From Marasmius tenuissimus (Eukaryota; Basidiomycota; Agaricomycetes; Agaricales; Marasmiaceae), in the NCBI GenBank assembly GCA_029532415.1, contig JAQOTA010000053.1, forward strand, positions 3,286,001 through 3,350,000: a DNA stretch of 64,000 nucleotides, read 5' to 3'. A program made the translations under genes and the position numbers. Of the stretch, positions 21,487 to 32,042 are shown piece by piece. Under the pieces are notes generated by a model, which did no database searches, was not told the DNA's origin, and was given only the letters and a program-made list of their open reading frames with translations. Each line of letters opens with the position of its first letter. Position 1 is the first letter of the stretch.

Positions 21487-22626
21487 GCTTTGGATGAAGG
21501 TCTGGGCTGAGATGTTGGACTTGGACCTGGATTTGGATGCCTGTCTTGGACTCCTGGTTTGCTGGTCTTTCTTGTTCACTGGGAAGCCAATTTACCAAGC
21601 AGCTTGAAACTGGTTGGAGCTGTCTTGTTGTTTTTTTTTAGCTTTAGCCTCACTTTTGGGCCTCAAGAGATGCCAGTAACTAGTTAGAATACATCTGGGA
21701 TACACATTTGTATATATAGAGGACTGAATTTCATAGAATTTGGTGTTTACCAGTGAAATTGAAGTGAGAAACCAATGGCCTTGGCTGTCAGCAATCACCA
21801 GATCTGACCTGGTGATGCATTGCACTAAGCTTTCAGACAAGAGGGAATGAGGCAAAGAACAGAGAACTCTATACTGGTGAGGAATAAACCAGCTCAAGAC
21901 TGGGGAATACATGCAGAGTATCTACTTCTTATCTACTACTGTGAGGACTACGGCGTGTGTCTATGGTGAGGTATGACATCAAGGTATGACATTGTAAAAC
22001 AGTATCTGAAACAGGACCAACATGTGTCTACAGCATGTAGGTCCCTTCATGTATCTACCATGTGTCTATATGATAAGATATGAGTCATGTGGGGGATAAG
22101 ATATAGATAAGATGGAAAAGGATAAGATAAGGAGAAAAGATAAGATAAGAGGGAAATTCATGGTATTGGCATGGGAAAGGGGACCTGCCAGTGGGTTGCT
22201 ACATGCAGAGACAGTCCATTTCCTAGATGCCGGCAAGCAGCAGAGCCTGCTACTGCTTGTACTGTGGTCATAGTGTTTCCTGCACTTCATTATGTACCTA
22301 CTTCAAAGTTCAATAGTAATAGGAACAATTATACACCAACCTCAATTGGTCTTGGATAGGCAACAACTAAACATGTGCTGCCAATAAACTTTGTTAGGGC
22401 CGCTGTTAGTCAACTGGTGGTCCACATCACATCAGAGCATGCCTTATGCCTTCTTTCCCACCTCATTCATGAGTGAAAAGTCACTGTTGAAAGCTAAATC
22501 TTCCTTGGTGGGTGACTCATTGCTCTCCACATTCTCCTATCTGATTGTGTTGCTCTAGGTCATGAATTACGATATTCACTATGTATCAAGGGACAGCAAT
22601 GAATCACTGTTCAGTGAGGTGCCTTC
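21487..22626. other. Repeat-derived spacer
   Basis: No gene recognised. It includes a stretch (about 21505-21580) related to 16790-16880 in inverted orientation and a GATAAG cluster at 22072-22149. Confidence 0.5.
22072..22149 (+). repeat. Cluster of seven GATAAG motifs
   Basis: GATAAG occurs at 22072, 22095, 22106, 22121, 22126, 22139 and 22144, some overlapping. GATAAG is the core site of fungal GATA factors, but a simple-repeat origin is equally possible. Confidence 0.6.
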
Positions 22627-22953
22627 TGTCATGAATGGCCTCTGTGACTGGGAAACTCTCAGGCCATTCAATCTGGGACTAGGGATCAAGGGTGAAAGAG
22701 ACAGCTATTGAGCAAGTACACCCTCAACATAGTACAAGCTAGGCAAGCAGTATAGACAAAATGGACAAGCTGGGGAACTACCTACAAGTGACTATGAGTA
22801 TATATGACAGTCCCAAGCTGTACAATGATCATGGGAACAAACTGCAAAGGGATAAATGATGGATCTATGGATCTGATCAAAGTAGTGTTGCCTGTGGCTT
22901 GGCTTGGCTTGGCACCATAAAATCAGCTTGGTTTGTTTTCCACAGCCTGCCCT
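22627..22953 (-). repeat. Truncated LTR of family T
   Basis: Begins TGTCATGAATGGCCTCTGTG in plus-strand reading, like the inner end of the Gypsy G1 LTR at 39732, and shares the GAGTATATATGA and ATCATGGGAACAAA segments with the solo LTR at 53510. It stops where a family-2 LTR piece begins. Confidence 0.65.
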
Positions 22954-23037
22954 TGTTGAGGCAGAGGTCCTGCCCACACAGTGGCAGCATGGGACAGACT
23001 AGCTCACCTGGAGACAGGCTTAAGAGGCAGCAACAAG
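22954..23037 (-). repeat. Fragment of a family-2 Copia LTR
   Basis: TGTTGAGGCAGAGGTCCTGC onward matches about 84 bases of the 3' end of the 259-bp family-2 LTR in reverse orientation, then stops abruptly next to the start of the Gypsy LTR piece. Confidence 0.8.
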
Positions 23038-23091
23038 TGTCACAAACTGCCACTATTCTTTTGTCCTGTCCACCCCAATGCTGGCCCTACT
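23038..23091 (+). repeat. First 54 bases of the Gypsy G1 5' LTR
   Basis: Starts TGTCACAAACTGCC, resembling the start of the T-family LTR at 44189 (TGTTACGAATCAACC). It ends in CTACT (23087-23091), the reverse complement of AGTAG (40187-40191) beside the rest of this LTR. I read it as the outer stub of the LTR that continues at 40191-39732, separated by a Copia insertion and then by the inversion. Confidence 0.65.
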
Positions 23092-23412
23092 TGATGAGCC
23101 GGCATAACGCCTAGCGCAGAGGACTACAACATGGCTACACTACTACTTACCAGAGAGGAGTTTAGAGAGATAGAGGTGAGACATAGAAGCTCAAGCACAC
23201 TGTAGATTCAGGTAGAGAACTACGAGCTTATATACATGTAGATACAATAGAGTTACCATATAGGGACAACAATAGAAATTGTACATATGAGCATAATGAA
23301 CAATGAAGAATAGAACAATAGCGAATGCATTGTCCTGCATAATACAATGGCGGGAAGTATGAACCGGGACTTTGGATATATCGGGATCTAATTATAGTCC
23401 ACGGATTCAACA
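23092..23412 (-). repeat. 3' LTR of the second family-1 Copia
   Basis: 321 bp, nearly identical to the 3' LTR of copy A at 15929-16249. Confidence 0.93.
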
Positions 23413-23454
23413 CACCCCCTCGCTAAGTGCAGCTGAAAAGCCCATCTGAGCAAA

Positions 23455-26190
23455 TCAAGTGGACGAATAGAATTCAAGTCCAAGGTGATCTCTGAACTGT
23501 AAGAACTTCTCATGTCCGAGATTCTTCATAAACATATCTGCGGGATTATAGACTCCTTCAATAAAGAACAACTCGACTTTGCTATCTTCAACACACGATC
23601 GAATATAATGATATTGAATATCGATGTGCTTGGTTCGGCGTTCTTGAACCGGATTAGATGCAATGAAGATAGAGCCTTGATTATCTCCGCAGATTGGAAT
23701 AGGACCTAAGTCGATTCCAAGTTCAGAGAGTAACAATCTTATCCAGGAAGCTTGACGACTGCAATCCGACAGTGCCATATATTCAGCTTCAGTGGAAGAA
23801 AGAGCTACAGTCTTCTGGGCATGTGATTGCCACGAGAAGATGCTGCCTGCTAACTTGAAGAAGTAACCAGTGATCGAATGGCGTTTGATAGGATCGGCAG
23901 CCCAATCCGAGTCTGTGAACGCAAGAAGACCTCCATCAGAGTCACCATCGTAGACAAGTGAATAATCTGATGTGCCAGCAAGATAGCGGCAGATATACAG
24001 AGCTTTATTGAGGTGTTCCTTTGTTGGATTAGAAGAGAACTGGGAAAGCTTCATAACTGCATAGGCAATATCAGGACGTGTGCCCAGCATAATGTACAGA
24101 AGCGACCCAATCACAGACTGGAATCTGGAGCGAATGGCAGGATTGACTGGACCATCGTTGGGAGTTGGCACATAGCCAGCAGGTAAGGGCGTAGGAGCAC
24201 CTTTTGCATTCTGCATCCCAAAATGTTCAAGGACTTTCTTCAGATAATCCTTTTGGTCAATCATGATCTTATTCCCTTCGCGACAAATGCTCATGCAGAG
24301 AAACTCGCTAGCATCGCCCATATCGCGGCATTCCCATTGAGCCATGAACTCGGCTTTCTTCTTGTCAACAAAAGCTTTGTTAGGACCCATGAAGAGTGCA
24401 TCGTCAACATAGATGATCGCATACACAACTTCACCACTCTTCGGATCTTTGCAGATAAAGAGTCCAGCATCAGAAGTCAGGTGTTTGAAGCCTAGTACTT
24501 CCATGGACGAGCCAAGGGTTCGCCACCACTCAAGGGCAGCTTGCTTCAGTCCATATAATGCACGACACAGGCGTAGTACCTTACGTTCTTGGCCCTTGAC
24601 TTTGAAGCCTTCAGGTTGTTCCATGTAAATCTCCTCAACAAGATCGCCATAAAGAAAGGTGTTCTTAACATCAACAGAGGTGATGTACCAGTTCTTGAGA
24701 GCTGCAAGAGCAAGCATCATATGAACAGTCTCATAACAAACAACTGGTGAAAAGATTTCATCAAAGTCGACACCTTCGACCTGAGAGAAACCCTTGGCAA
24801 CAAGTCTCGCTTTCTTGCGACCATTTGACTTAACGTCAAAGACCCATCTGTTTCTGATGGCTTTGCGACCTTTAGGTAAGTCACAGAGTTCGAAGACCTT
24901 GCGTTTACAAAGTGCCTCAAGTTCTTTGTGGCAAGTGTTCTTCCATTCCTTCTGTTGCTCAACAGGCAACTTTAGAATATCGCAGAGTGTCCACTCTCTG
25001 ATATTAGAGAAATCAGGAGTATCGGACGTTGGAAGCAAATCGTGAACTGGAACGGCATTGTTCAACAGGTAAATCACAAATCCTACTCCCCCTTCTTGGG
25101 TCAGTCTTTCGACTATGCTTTCTTCCCCATGCGACTCAGTGCTTCCACTGGGTTCTGGAGCAGGCGGAGGCGGAAGTGGACCAGGAATCCCCTTTTTACC
25201 ACCTTTGCCTTTCCTAGATTGCGAAGAGCTAGGACGATCAACTGGATGTGTAGGTTCTTTATCTCCAGTGACGTTTCTCCAAGTATTCTTATTCTCTAAG
25301 TCGCAAACAATCTCTGAGGGTTTATTTGGGTTCCGCTTTTCCCCAAATATATTACCAGGTTGCGTTGTACCCTTCTGCTGCCTCGAAGACCGGCGTGGAC
25401 CATCCGCTGCTGGTGCAGGCGGAGGAACGGCGGGCTCGCCTGGAGGCGTCGGAGGACCAGATTGAGGGAGCAGCATATCCCCTGGCGCAGGGCCACCTGC
25501 AGGTTCGTCAACCTGAGGTTTTGATCTCTTAGAAGGTTCAGAGCGACGTCTGAGATCTGGGAACAGAGTATCGTCCCAATCGTCATCAGAGTCTTCATCT
25601 TCTGAAGGAATGTTGGGATTTCACCCAAAGTAAAAGGTTCACTACCGACAGGTGTGAAGCCATGAGTTTTGGCATCAGGACACTTGTCATACAGCGTCTC
25701 ATCAAACAGTACAGAATTATTGCTTCGCATGAACAGGAAGCCTTTCATCCCATCTTGGTAGCCAATGAAAGTCATCAATTCACTGCGAGGAGTGAGCTTA
25801 TTCTTCCTATGATCTTCAGGAATGATGACGTAGGCTGCACAACCCATAACTCAGAGATGTGAAACATCAGGTGCTTCGCTGTAAAGCATTTTAAACAGAG
25901 TTCACCAGTTCAAACATTGCACAGGAGTGCGATTGTAGAGGTGGACGGCGTGCACATGGCAGAATTCCCACCGGTCCTGAAGCGAACAGTTGGCAGCAGA
26001 TGTGACGATCTGTTCAAAAGGTTTGAGATGCCGCGCCGTCTTAGGGACACCAAGTCTGTCAGCAAGTGAACGTGCTTCACGTACATCATCAAATACTGAC
26101 TTGGATGGCTTGAAGCCAGTGAAGGACTGCATGGCAGCCGGATTCTTCTCGACAGCAGGAGCGACGGTGCTGTCACAAGACTTGTCCCAG
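23455..26190 (-). pseudogene. Family-1 Copia pol with gag-integrase deletion fusion
   Basis: A 673-residue open frame (25476-23455) runs from the proline-rich linker through RT (YVDDALF) and RNase H (TDSDWAAD) to the stop. Upstream, 25847-25296 holds the integrase end, read in another frame because of a one-base loss near 25616-25622 that is also present in copy A. Further upstream (26190-25902) gag residues FEQIVTSAANCSLQDR run directly into integrase residues WEFCHVHAVHLYNRTP, an in-frame deletion fusion. The product cannot be a working polyprotein. Confidence 0.88.
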
Positions 26191-26211
26191 TGACCAGTGA
26201 AGTGTGCTGGG

Positions 26212-26470
26212 TGTTGAATCCGGACTCCCGGATATATGGACCGTTGTATCGGGCCGCACATATGCTTCAATCGTTTCACTATGATCTATGCTATTCCTAG
26301 TCACTCCTGTTATAGAAGATACAGCCACCTCTGTATAGTATATAAGTAGCTCTGTATCTACATACAATACCAGTACTTTTTACTACTCTCGTTGCTGCCT
26401 CTAAGCCTATCTCTAGGTGAGCTAGTCTGTCCCATGCTGCCACTGCGTGGGCAGGACCTCTGCCTCAACA
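26212..26470 (+). repeat. 5' LTR of E1
   Basis: 259 bp, TGTTGAATCCGG...CTCAACA, with a TATATAAG TATA box near 26339. Confidence 0.93.
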
Positions 26471-26483
26471 GGTTATGGGCCCC
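26471..26483 (+). promoter_or_regulatory. Primer binding site of E1, half-tRNA type
   Basis: GGTTATGGGCCCC directly after the LTR, complementary to the initiator tRNA-Met anticodon stem-loop. Confidence 0.8.
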
Positions 26484-26799
26484 GGTGCCCTATCGATGTG
26501 CCCTGCGATGGCAAGCTCTCTAGGATGTGCACCTTTACTGTGTGCTGCCTATGATGATGCGCTATTGTGGTCGTTGCACTCGATAACCATTGTGACTGCT
26601 TAATCACTGCCGTGATGGGCAGACCGTTAACACCGGTTCTGGACCTGTGAAGTCGACATCTTCATTGATGTTTGACGATGGTGGACTGTGTCCTCAACAA
26701 CGATCGATGGCTATCGCCGTTGACCGTGCAGTGATTTCTTTTATCATTGCCTATGATGATGAACCTATGCTGATCGTTGTTTTATTACTCCAGATCGCT

Positions 26800-29700
26800 A
26801 TGGCTCCTGTTATGTCTACCCTTATCCCCACCGTTGAGGTCTTCAGCGGTGTCAACTGGCGCAAGTGGTCCAAGGGTCTTGGTACCTATGCCATGATCAA
26901 CGAGTTCTACGACCACTACACCAACGACGATCCTGAACCCACTGAACCCGAGAAACCTAAAGAACCATCTGAACCCAAGCCAACTACTCGCACTGTCACC
27001 GTTCCTGCTCGTGAAGGTGGAGAAGCTACTCGACGTACAGAGACAGTCTCCCCTACCGATGAGCAAATGCAGCAGTATGGCAGGGATCTTGAGCAGTATG
27101 CTAAGGATTTGGAAAGGTACGAGAAGGATTATCTCAGGTACGAGAAGGACCATCGACGTTGGAAGAAGTATGAATTCAAGGCCATGGGTGCACTACGTGC
27201 CACCACCACCATTGCCGTGCAGAGTATTATCGAGGATGATGATACGGCTTGGGGCGCTTGGGAGAAGATCAAGGCTCGTTATGGTCAACAGACTTCTGTT
27301 TCTGTTTGGGCTGACTTCAAGTCGGTCATGGAGTTTCGTTTGTCCAGAGGTAACCCCGTTCCCGAGATTGCCAGACTCGAACTTCTATTCGGCCAACTCT
27401 CTGAAGCTCAGATTGAACTCCCTACCCTCGTCAAAGCCATGCTCCTTCTCTCCATCATTCCACAGTCATGGGCCAACGCTCGTGAATTCGCTACCAATGG
27501 TAACTCGCCAGCTGAACTTACTTTCGAAGTGGCTCGTGATGCCGTCATTAACCACTACGAATCCCGCAAACCCGCTCCTCTCGCGTCGCGCATCTCTTCT
27601 GTCAAGAAGAAGGACAAGGACCCGAAGTTTAACCAACAGTCTAATCCTCCTTCGTCGACGTCTAACAATAACAACCAGTCTAAGAACGACAACGACCAGA
27701 AGAAGAAGAATAACCGACGTGGCAGGAAGAAGAAGGGTGATTCTCAGGACAACAAGGGTGACTCCTCTCACAAGGGTCATTCTCATATCGCATCCCTCTC
27801 TCATTTGTCCATCTCTTCACCACCCATTGTTCCTGATACTCCATCTGTCGTACATCCTGCGGACCGATCCCGGGATCCACTCCATATGCAGCGTTTCTCT
27901 GGTGCTACCTCTGGTGGTACTGTTTTTGAGAATGCTCAGGCTGCTCGCAGTCTTGCCGATCGTCTTGGTGTTCCCAAGTATGCCCACATCCTTGAACCTA
28001 TGGAACAGGGATATGCGGCTGCTTCCTCTTCCTCCCTCAAGCATCGTATTGATGGTCCCTTCTCTACTGCCCCACCTGCAAAGCGTGCTAAGAGCGTTGA
28101 GAAGGTTTATGACCTCTATGATTCTTTCTATGAGGACTCCGACTCTGAGCGTGAAGATCGTATCACGTTGAACGCTGTAAACGATTCTTTGCGTACGGAG
28201 ATTGCGAGTGGAAGTGCCATGGACGTTGACAGCGAGATCGCAGATGCCGCTGGTTTTTCCGACGATGTTGAGTACGATTCAGTCTCCATCGGATCTGAGG
28301 AATCTGACGATGACAGGCAAGTGCCTTATCTCAGTCTTTCTTCTAACACTGATACGAACCTACAGTGCGCCGCTTTATTAGCCGCTTCTAAACGTAGTAG
28401 TTCGGATATCGTGTCCCGTATGAAATTTGCGCAATTTATTGGTGATCACTTTGCCACATGTGCCAATTGTAAGGGAAAGAAGGCGACTGGAAACTCGCAA
28501 GAGTGGATCGTCGATTCAGGTGCTTCATCGCACTTTACTTATGATCTCGAAGATTTTGCTGAGTACGAACCCATGAACAATGGACCGCAGCTAAACACTG
28601 CACAGAAGGACAACCCTATCCAAATTAAAGGGAAGGGGACTGTGTTCATCTCTCATTCTGTTGAAGGATTTGACGGTCGTATGGAGGAACGCATTACGCG
28701 ACTCTATCCTGTCTATTATGTTCCGCTTCTGTCAATTCGACTTCTCTCGCTTGGAGAATTCTTGCAAGGTGGTCTGCAAGTACGCGGATCGTCTAGCAAA
28801 TTGGCTTTTTATCAAAAGGGTCGACGCCAGTCATTGGTATCTTACCCGCTCATGCCTGGTCAAACCATTTATTGGGTTAGCTCGCAGAAAGCCTCTGCTC
28901 GTAGCTTAATGGCCAAGTCAACAATGGATAAAGTTGACTACAAGGTTCTACACAGACGTTTCGGACATTGTTCAGACAAGGCTCTGGATAAAGCTCGGAA
29001 GCATACTAAGAACTTCCCGGAATTCGACCGAAAACCGAAGAAAACCCGGTTATGCCGAGGATGTGCAGAAGGAAAGATGCACTCCAGATCGTTCCCTGAC
29101 TCCACTACCCGTGCCTCGAAACCCTTCGAAAAAATCCACTCCGACCTCAAACAATTCCCCACTGAGTCGTACCACAAATACAAATGGTATATGTCGTTTG
29201 TCGACGACTGTACTTCACATGGCTGGACAATGCTCATGCGACGCAAATCTGACTCTGTCAAGATGCTCCGTGACTTTATCGCTATGGTGAAGGTACAATT
29301 TGGTGTTGATATTAAGGAATGGATGTCCGATGGAGGGGGAGAGTACAAATCGGATGCCTTCGATGATGTACTAAAGGAGCACGGTATCAAAATTCTGACC
29401 AGCATTCCATATACGCCGGAACAGAATGGTCGTGCAGAACGGTTCAATCGGACTATTGTCGAGAAAGCTCAAGCTCTTCGCTTTGATGCTTGTCTTCCAC
29501 CTTCTTGGTGGGAATTCTGTGTGTTGCACGCTGTTGCACTTCACAATCGGACGCCATCCCAGCGTTTACGTTGGTTGACCCCGCATGAGAAGTTGCATGG
29601 CAGTGCACCGGATGTTTCGGATCTTCGAGTATTCGGATGTGCAGCGTATGCGTTTATTCCGGAAAAGCGTCGAGTTAACAAGTTATCTCCGCGTTCGGAA

Positions 29701-32001
29701 CTGATGACCTTTATCGGTTTTCAGGAAGGCATGAAAGGATATGTCTTCATGAAGATGTCCAACAATAGTATCTTCAAAAGCGCTACTGCTCTGTTCGATG
29801 AAAACTTATTCCCGAAGTGTTCTGATAAGAAACCGCGTGGCTTTACCCCGGTGGGTGAAATCCCTGAAATACCACCGGTATTGGGTGAAAATCCCAACTT
29901 CTCTTCGGATAGTGATGATGATTCGTCTGATGACGATCTATATCCTCCCAAGAATCTTCCAAAGCGATCGGAATCTCCTCATGACGATGATGGAGATGGT
30001 ACTGTACCTCAGGGTGAACGTCAACACTCTGATCCTGATCCTCCGTTCCAGCCTCCCAGGCCACCTACACCAGTGGGTGGTAAAGAGCAGTCTCCGCCGC
30101 CAAGGCGTTCAGGCAGGAAACGGACGGGTACTAAGCAACCTGATAATGTATTTGGTGAACAACGAGACCCAAATAATCCCTCGCGCATTGTGCGTGATAT
30201 GGAGAAAAATTCTACATGGAGAGATGCCACAGGTGATAGAGAACCCATGGATCCGCCTACTACTCGTAGGAGAGGCAGACCCAGAAAAGTTCCTGGGACT
30301 AATCGTGCCAGTCTGTCTACCATGTGTAACTTCAGGGGGAGTCGGCCCGATAACTTAGTGCAACAATTATCCCAGGAAGGGGGAGTAGGTTTCGTGATTT
30401 ATCTGTTAAATCGGGCAGTTCCTGTTCACGATGACCTCACCGATATGTCTAACGTTCGAGAGTGGACTCTCCGTGACATACTGAAGCTGCCAGCTGAGCA
30501 GCAGAGAGAATGGAAGGCCGCTTGCCGCGATGAACTAGAGGCTCTTCGCAAGCGCAAGGTCTTCGAATTGGTTGACCTACCTAAAGGTCGCAAGGCTGTC
30601 AAAAACAGATGGGTGTTTGACGTTAAGTCAGACGGTCGAAAGAAAGCTCGACTTGTTGCCAAGGGTTTCTCTCAGGTCGAAGGTGTCGACTTTGATGAGA
30701 TCTTCTCACCAGTTGTACGGTTTGAAACTGTACGGATGATGCTCGCACTTGCAGCTCTCAAAAACTGGCACATTCAGGCGTTGGATGTGAAGAACGCCTT
30801 TCTTTATGGTGAACTTAAAGAAGAGATCTATATGGATCAACCTGAAGGTTTCAAGGTTAAGGGTCAGGAAGGCAAAGTCTATTGCCTTCGCTGTGCATTA
30901 TATGGACTGAAGCAAGCCGCTCTTGAGTGGTGGCGTGCCCTCAGCTCGTCCATGGAAGTAATGGGCTTCAAATGCTTAACTTCCGATGCAGGTCTCTTCA
31001 TCTGCAAAGATCGTGAGACTGGTGAAGAATGTATTGCTTTGATTTATGTCGACGATGCATTATTCCTTGGACCCAACAAAGCCTTTGTTGAAAAGAAGAA
31101 AGCCGAGTTTATGGCTCGTTGGGAATGCCGTGATCCTGGAGAAGTTAAAGAGTTCTTGCGCATGCGTATTCATCGCAGAGGCCGTAAAATCCTTCTTGAC
31201 CAGACCGACTACTTGAAGAAGGTCTTGAAGCGATTTGGCATGCAGAATGCAAAAGCAGCAGATACTCCTCTTCCCGCCGGCTATATTCCACAACCCAACG
31301 AAGGTCCTGTTGATCCCGAACGTCGCGCTCGATATCAATCAGTGATTGGATCGCTTCTGTATATCATGCTTGGCACTCGTCCAGATATTGCCTACGCTGT
31401 TACAAAGCTTTCTCAATTCTCTGCTAATCCATCGGAGGATCACCTGAAGAAGGCGCTTTATATTTGCCGCTATCTTGCAGGAACTCCAGACTATGCACTG
31501 GTCTATGATGGAGCCTCTGACGGAGGTTTACTAGCATTCACTGATTCTGATTGGGCTGCTGATCCTATCAAGCGTCGGTCGATCACGGGCTATTTCTTCA
31601 AATTGGCAGGTGGCATCTTCTGTTGGCAATCACGCGCCCAGAAGACTGTTGTGCTTTCATCCACTGAAGCTGAATACATGGCGCTATCCGACTGTAGTCG
31701 TCAGGCTGTGTGGATTCGACAGTTACTCTCTGAACTTGGGATTGATATGACTCCTGTACCCATATGTGGAGATAATCAAGGCTCGATTTTTATCGCCTCT
31801 AACCCAGTTCAAGAACGTCGCACCAAACACATTGATATTCGCTATCATTACATTCGCGAATGTGTTTCAGACCGCAAGGTCGATCTTTTCTTTATTGATG
31901 GTGCCTACAATCCTGCGGACATGTTTACCAAGAATTTGGGTCATGTCAAGTTCTCCGCTTTTAGAGAACATCTTGGACTTGAATTTTATTCGTCCGAATA
32001 G
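26800..32001 (+). CDS. Family-2 Copia gag-pol polyprotein, 1733 aa, uninterrupted
   Basis: The frame is open from 26647; I choose the ATG at 26800 (MAPVMSTLIPTVEVFSG) because family-1 gag starts at the equivalent place, though ATGs at 26668 and 26707 are possible. Domains: gag of the UBN2 type (about 130-240), a basic Asn/Lys-rich tail (about 265-330), protease DSGASSH (about 571), integrase zinc region HRRFGH...CRGC (about 718-760), integrase core HSDL/MSDGGGEY/EQNGRAERF (about 780, 841, 873), RT with YVDD (about 1415) and RNase H TDSDWAAD (about 1581). There is no CCHC knuckle; only CANCKGKK precedes protease. Compared with E2, E1 has Cys for Arg in RT (RCALYGLKQA; KCLTSDA), so an open frame does not guarantee activity. 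Confidence 0.95.
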   Translation: MAPVMSTLIPTVEVFSGVNWRKWSKGLGTYAMINEFYDHYTNDDPEPTEPEKPKEPSEPKPTTRTVTVPAREGGEATRRTETVSPTDEQMQQYGRDLEQYAKDLERYEKDYLRYEKDHRRWKKYEFKAMGALRATTTIAVQSIIEDDDTAWGAWEKIKARYGQQTSVSVWADFKSVMEFRLSRGNPVPEIARLELLFGQLSEAQIELPTLVKAMLLLSIIPQSWANAREFATNGNSPAELTFEVARDAVINHYESRKPAPLASRISSVKKKDKDPKFNQQSNPPSSTSNNNNQSKNDNDQKKKNNRRGRKKKGDSQDNKGDSSHKGHSHIASLSHLSISSPPIVPDTPSVVHPADRSRDPLHMQRFSGATSGGTVFENAQAARSLADRLGVPKYAHILEPMEQGYAAASSSSLKHRIDGPFSTAPPAKRAKSVEKVYDLYDSFYEDSDSEREDRITLNAVNDSLRTEIASGSAMDVDSEIADAAGFSDDVEYDSVSIGSEESDDDRQVPYLSLSSNTDTNLQCAALLAASKRSSSDIVSRMKFAQFIGDHFATCANCKGKKATGNSQEWIVDSGASSHFTYDLEDFAEYEPMNNGPQLNTAQKDNPIQIKGKGTVFISHSVEGFDGRMEERITRLYPVYYVPLLSIRLLSLGEFLQGGLQVRGSSSKLAFYQKGRRQSLVSYPLMPGQTIYWVSSQKASARSLMAKSTMDKVDYKVLHRRFGHCSDKALDKARKHTKNFPEFDRKPKKTRLCRGCAEGKMHSRSFPDSTTRASKPFEKIHSDLKQFPTESYHKYKWYMSFVDDCTSHGWTMLMRRKSDSVKMLRDFIAMVKVQFGVDIKEWMSDGGGEYKSDAFDDVLKEHGIKILTSIPYTPEQNGRAERFNRTIVEKAQALRFDACLPPSWWEFCVLHAVALHNRTPSQRLRWLTPHEKLHGSAPDVSDLRVFGCAAYAFIPEKRRVNKLSPRSELMTFIGFQEGMKGYVFMKMSNNSIFKSATALFDENLFPKCSDKKPRGFTPVGEIPEIPPVLGENPNFSSDSDDDSSDDDLYPPKNLPKRSESPHDDDGDGTVPQGERQHSDPDPPFQPPRPPTPVGGKEQSPPPRRSGRKRTGTKQPDNVFGEQRDPNNPSRIVRDMEKNSTWRDATGDREPMDPPTTRRRGRPRKVPGTNRASLSTMCNFRGSRPDNLVQQLSQEGGVGFVIYLLNRAVPVHDDLTDMSNVREWTLRDILKLPAEQQREWKAACRDELEALRKRKVFELVDLPKGRKAVKNRWVFDVKSDGRKKARLVAKGFSQVEGVDFDEIFSPVVRFETVRMMLALAALKNWHIQALDVKNAFLYGELKEEIYMDQPEGFKVKGQEGKVYCLRCALYGLKQAALEWWRALSSSMEVMGFKCLTSDAGLFICKDRETGEECIALIYVDDALFLGPNKAFVEKKKAEFMARWECRDPGEVKEFLRMRIHRRGRKILLDQTDYLKKVLKRFGMQNAKAADTPLPAGYIPQPNEGPVDPERRARYQSVIGSLLYIMLGTRPDIAYAVTKLSQFSANPSEDHLKKALYICRYLAGTPDYALVYDGASDGGLLAFTDSDWAADPIKRRSITGYFFKLAGGIFCWQSRAQKTVVLSSTEAEYMALSDCSRQAVWIRQLLSELGIDMTPVPICGDNQGSIFIASNPVQERRTKHIDIRYHYIRECVSDRKVDLFFIDGAYNPADMFTKNLGHVKFSAFREHLGLEFYSSE

Positions 32002-32030
32002 ATGCTTTGTGCTCTACTTGTGCCGCACTT

Positions 32031-32042
32031 AGCGAGGGGGAG
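32031..32042 (+). promoter_or_regulatory. Polypurine tract of E1
   Basis: AGCGAGGGGGAG immediately before the 3' LTR. Confidence 0.8.

Larger units (their letters stand above)
23092..26211 (-). mobile_element. Family-1 Copia, second copy, 3' half with internal deletion
   Basis: Contains a 321-bp 3' LTR (23092-23412), polypurine tract, RNase H, RT, the variable linker and part of integrase, then jumps to a gag fragment that ends at CCCAG (26207-26211 read on the minus strand). Relative to copy A, about 1.5 kb from mid gag to integrase is missing. The matching 5' half (LTR plus first part of gag) lies at 40192-41924 on the plus strand and also ends in CCCAG. The outer flanks CTACT (23087-23091) and AGTAG (40187-40191) are one target duplication in opposite orientation. 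Confidence 0.88.

Noticed and set aside
27011..28171. A 386-codon frame overlapping family-2 gag in another frame (also 47770-46523 in E2)
   Set aside because: It is extremely Arg/Leu/Ser-rich and overlaps the real gag frame. It is a shadow of gag codon usage, present in both copies only because gag is.
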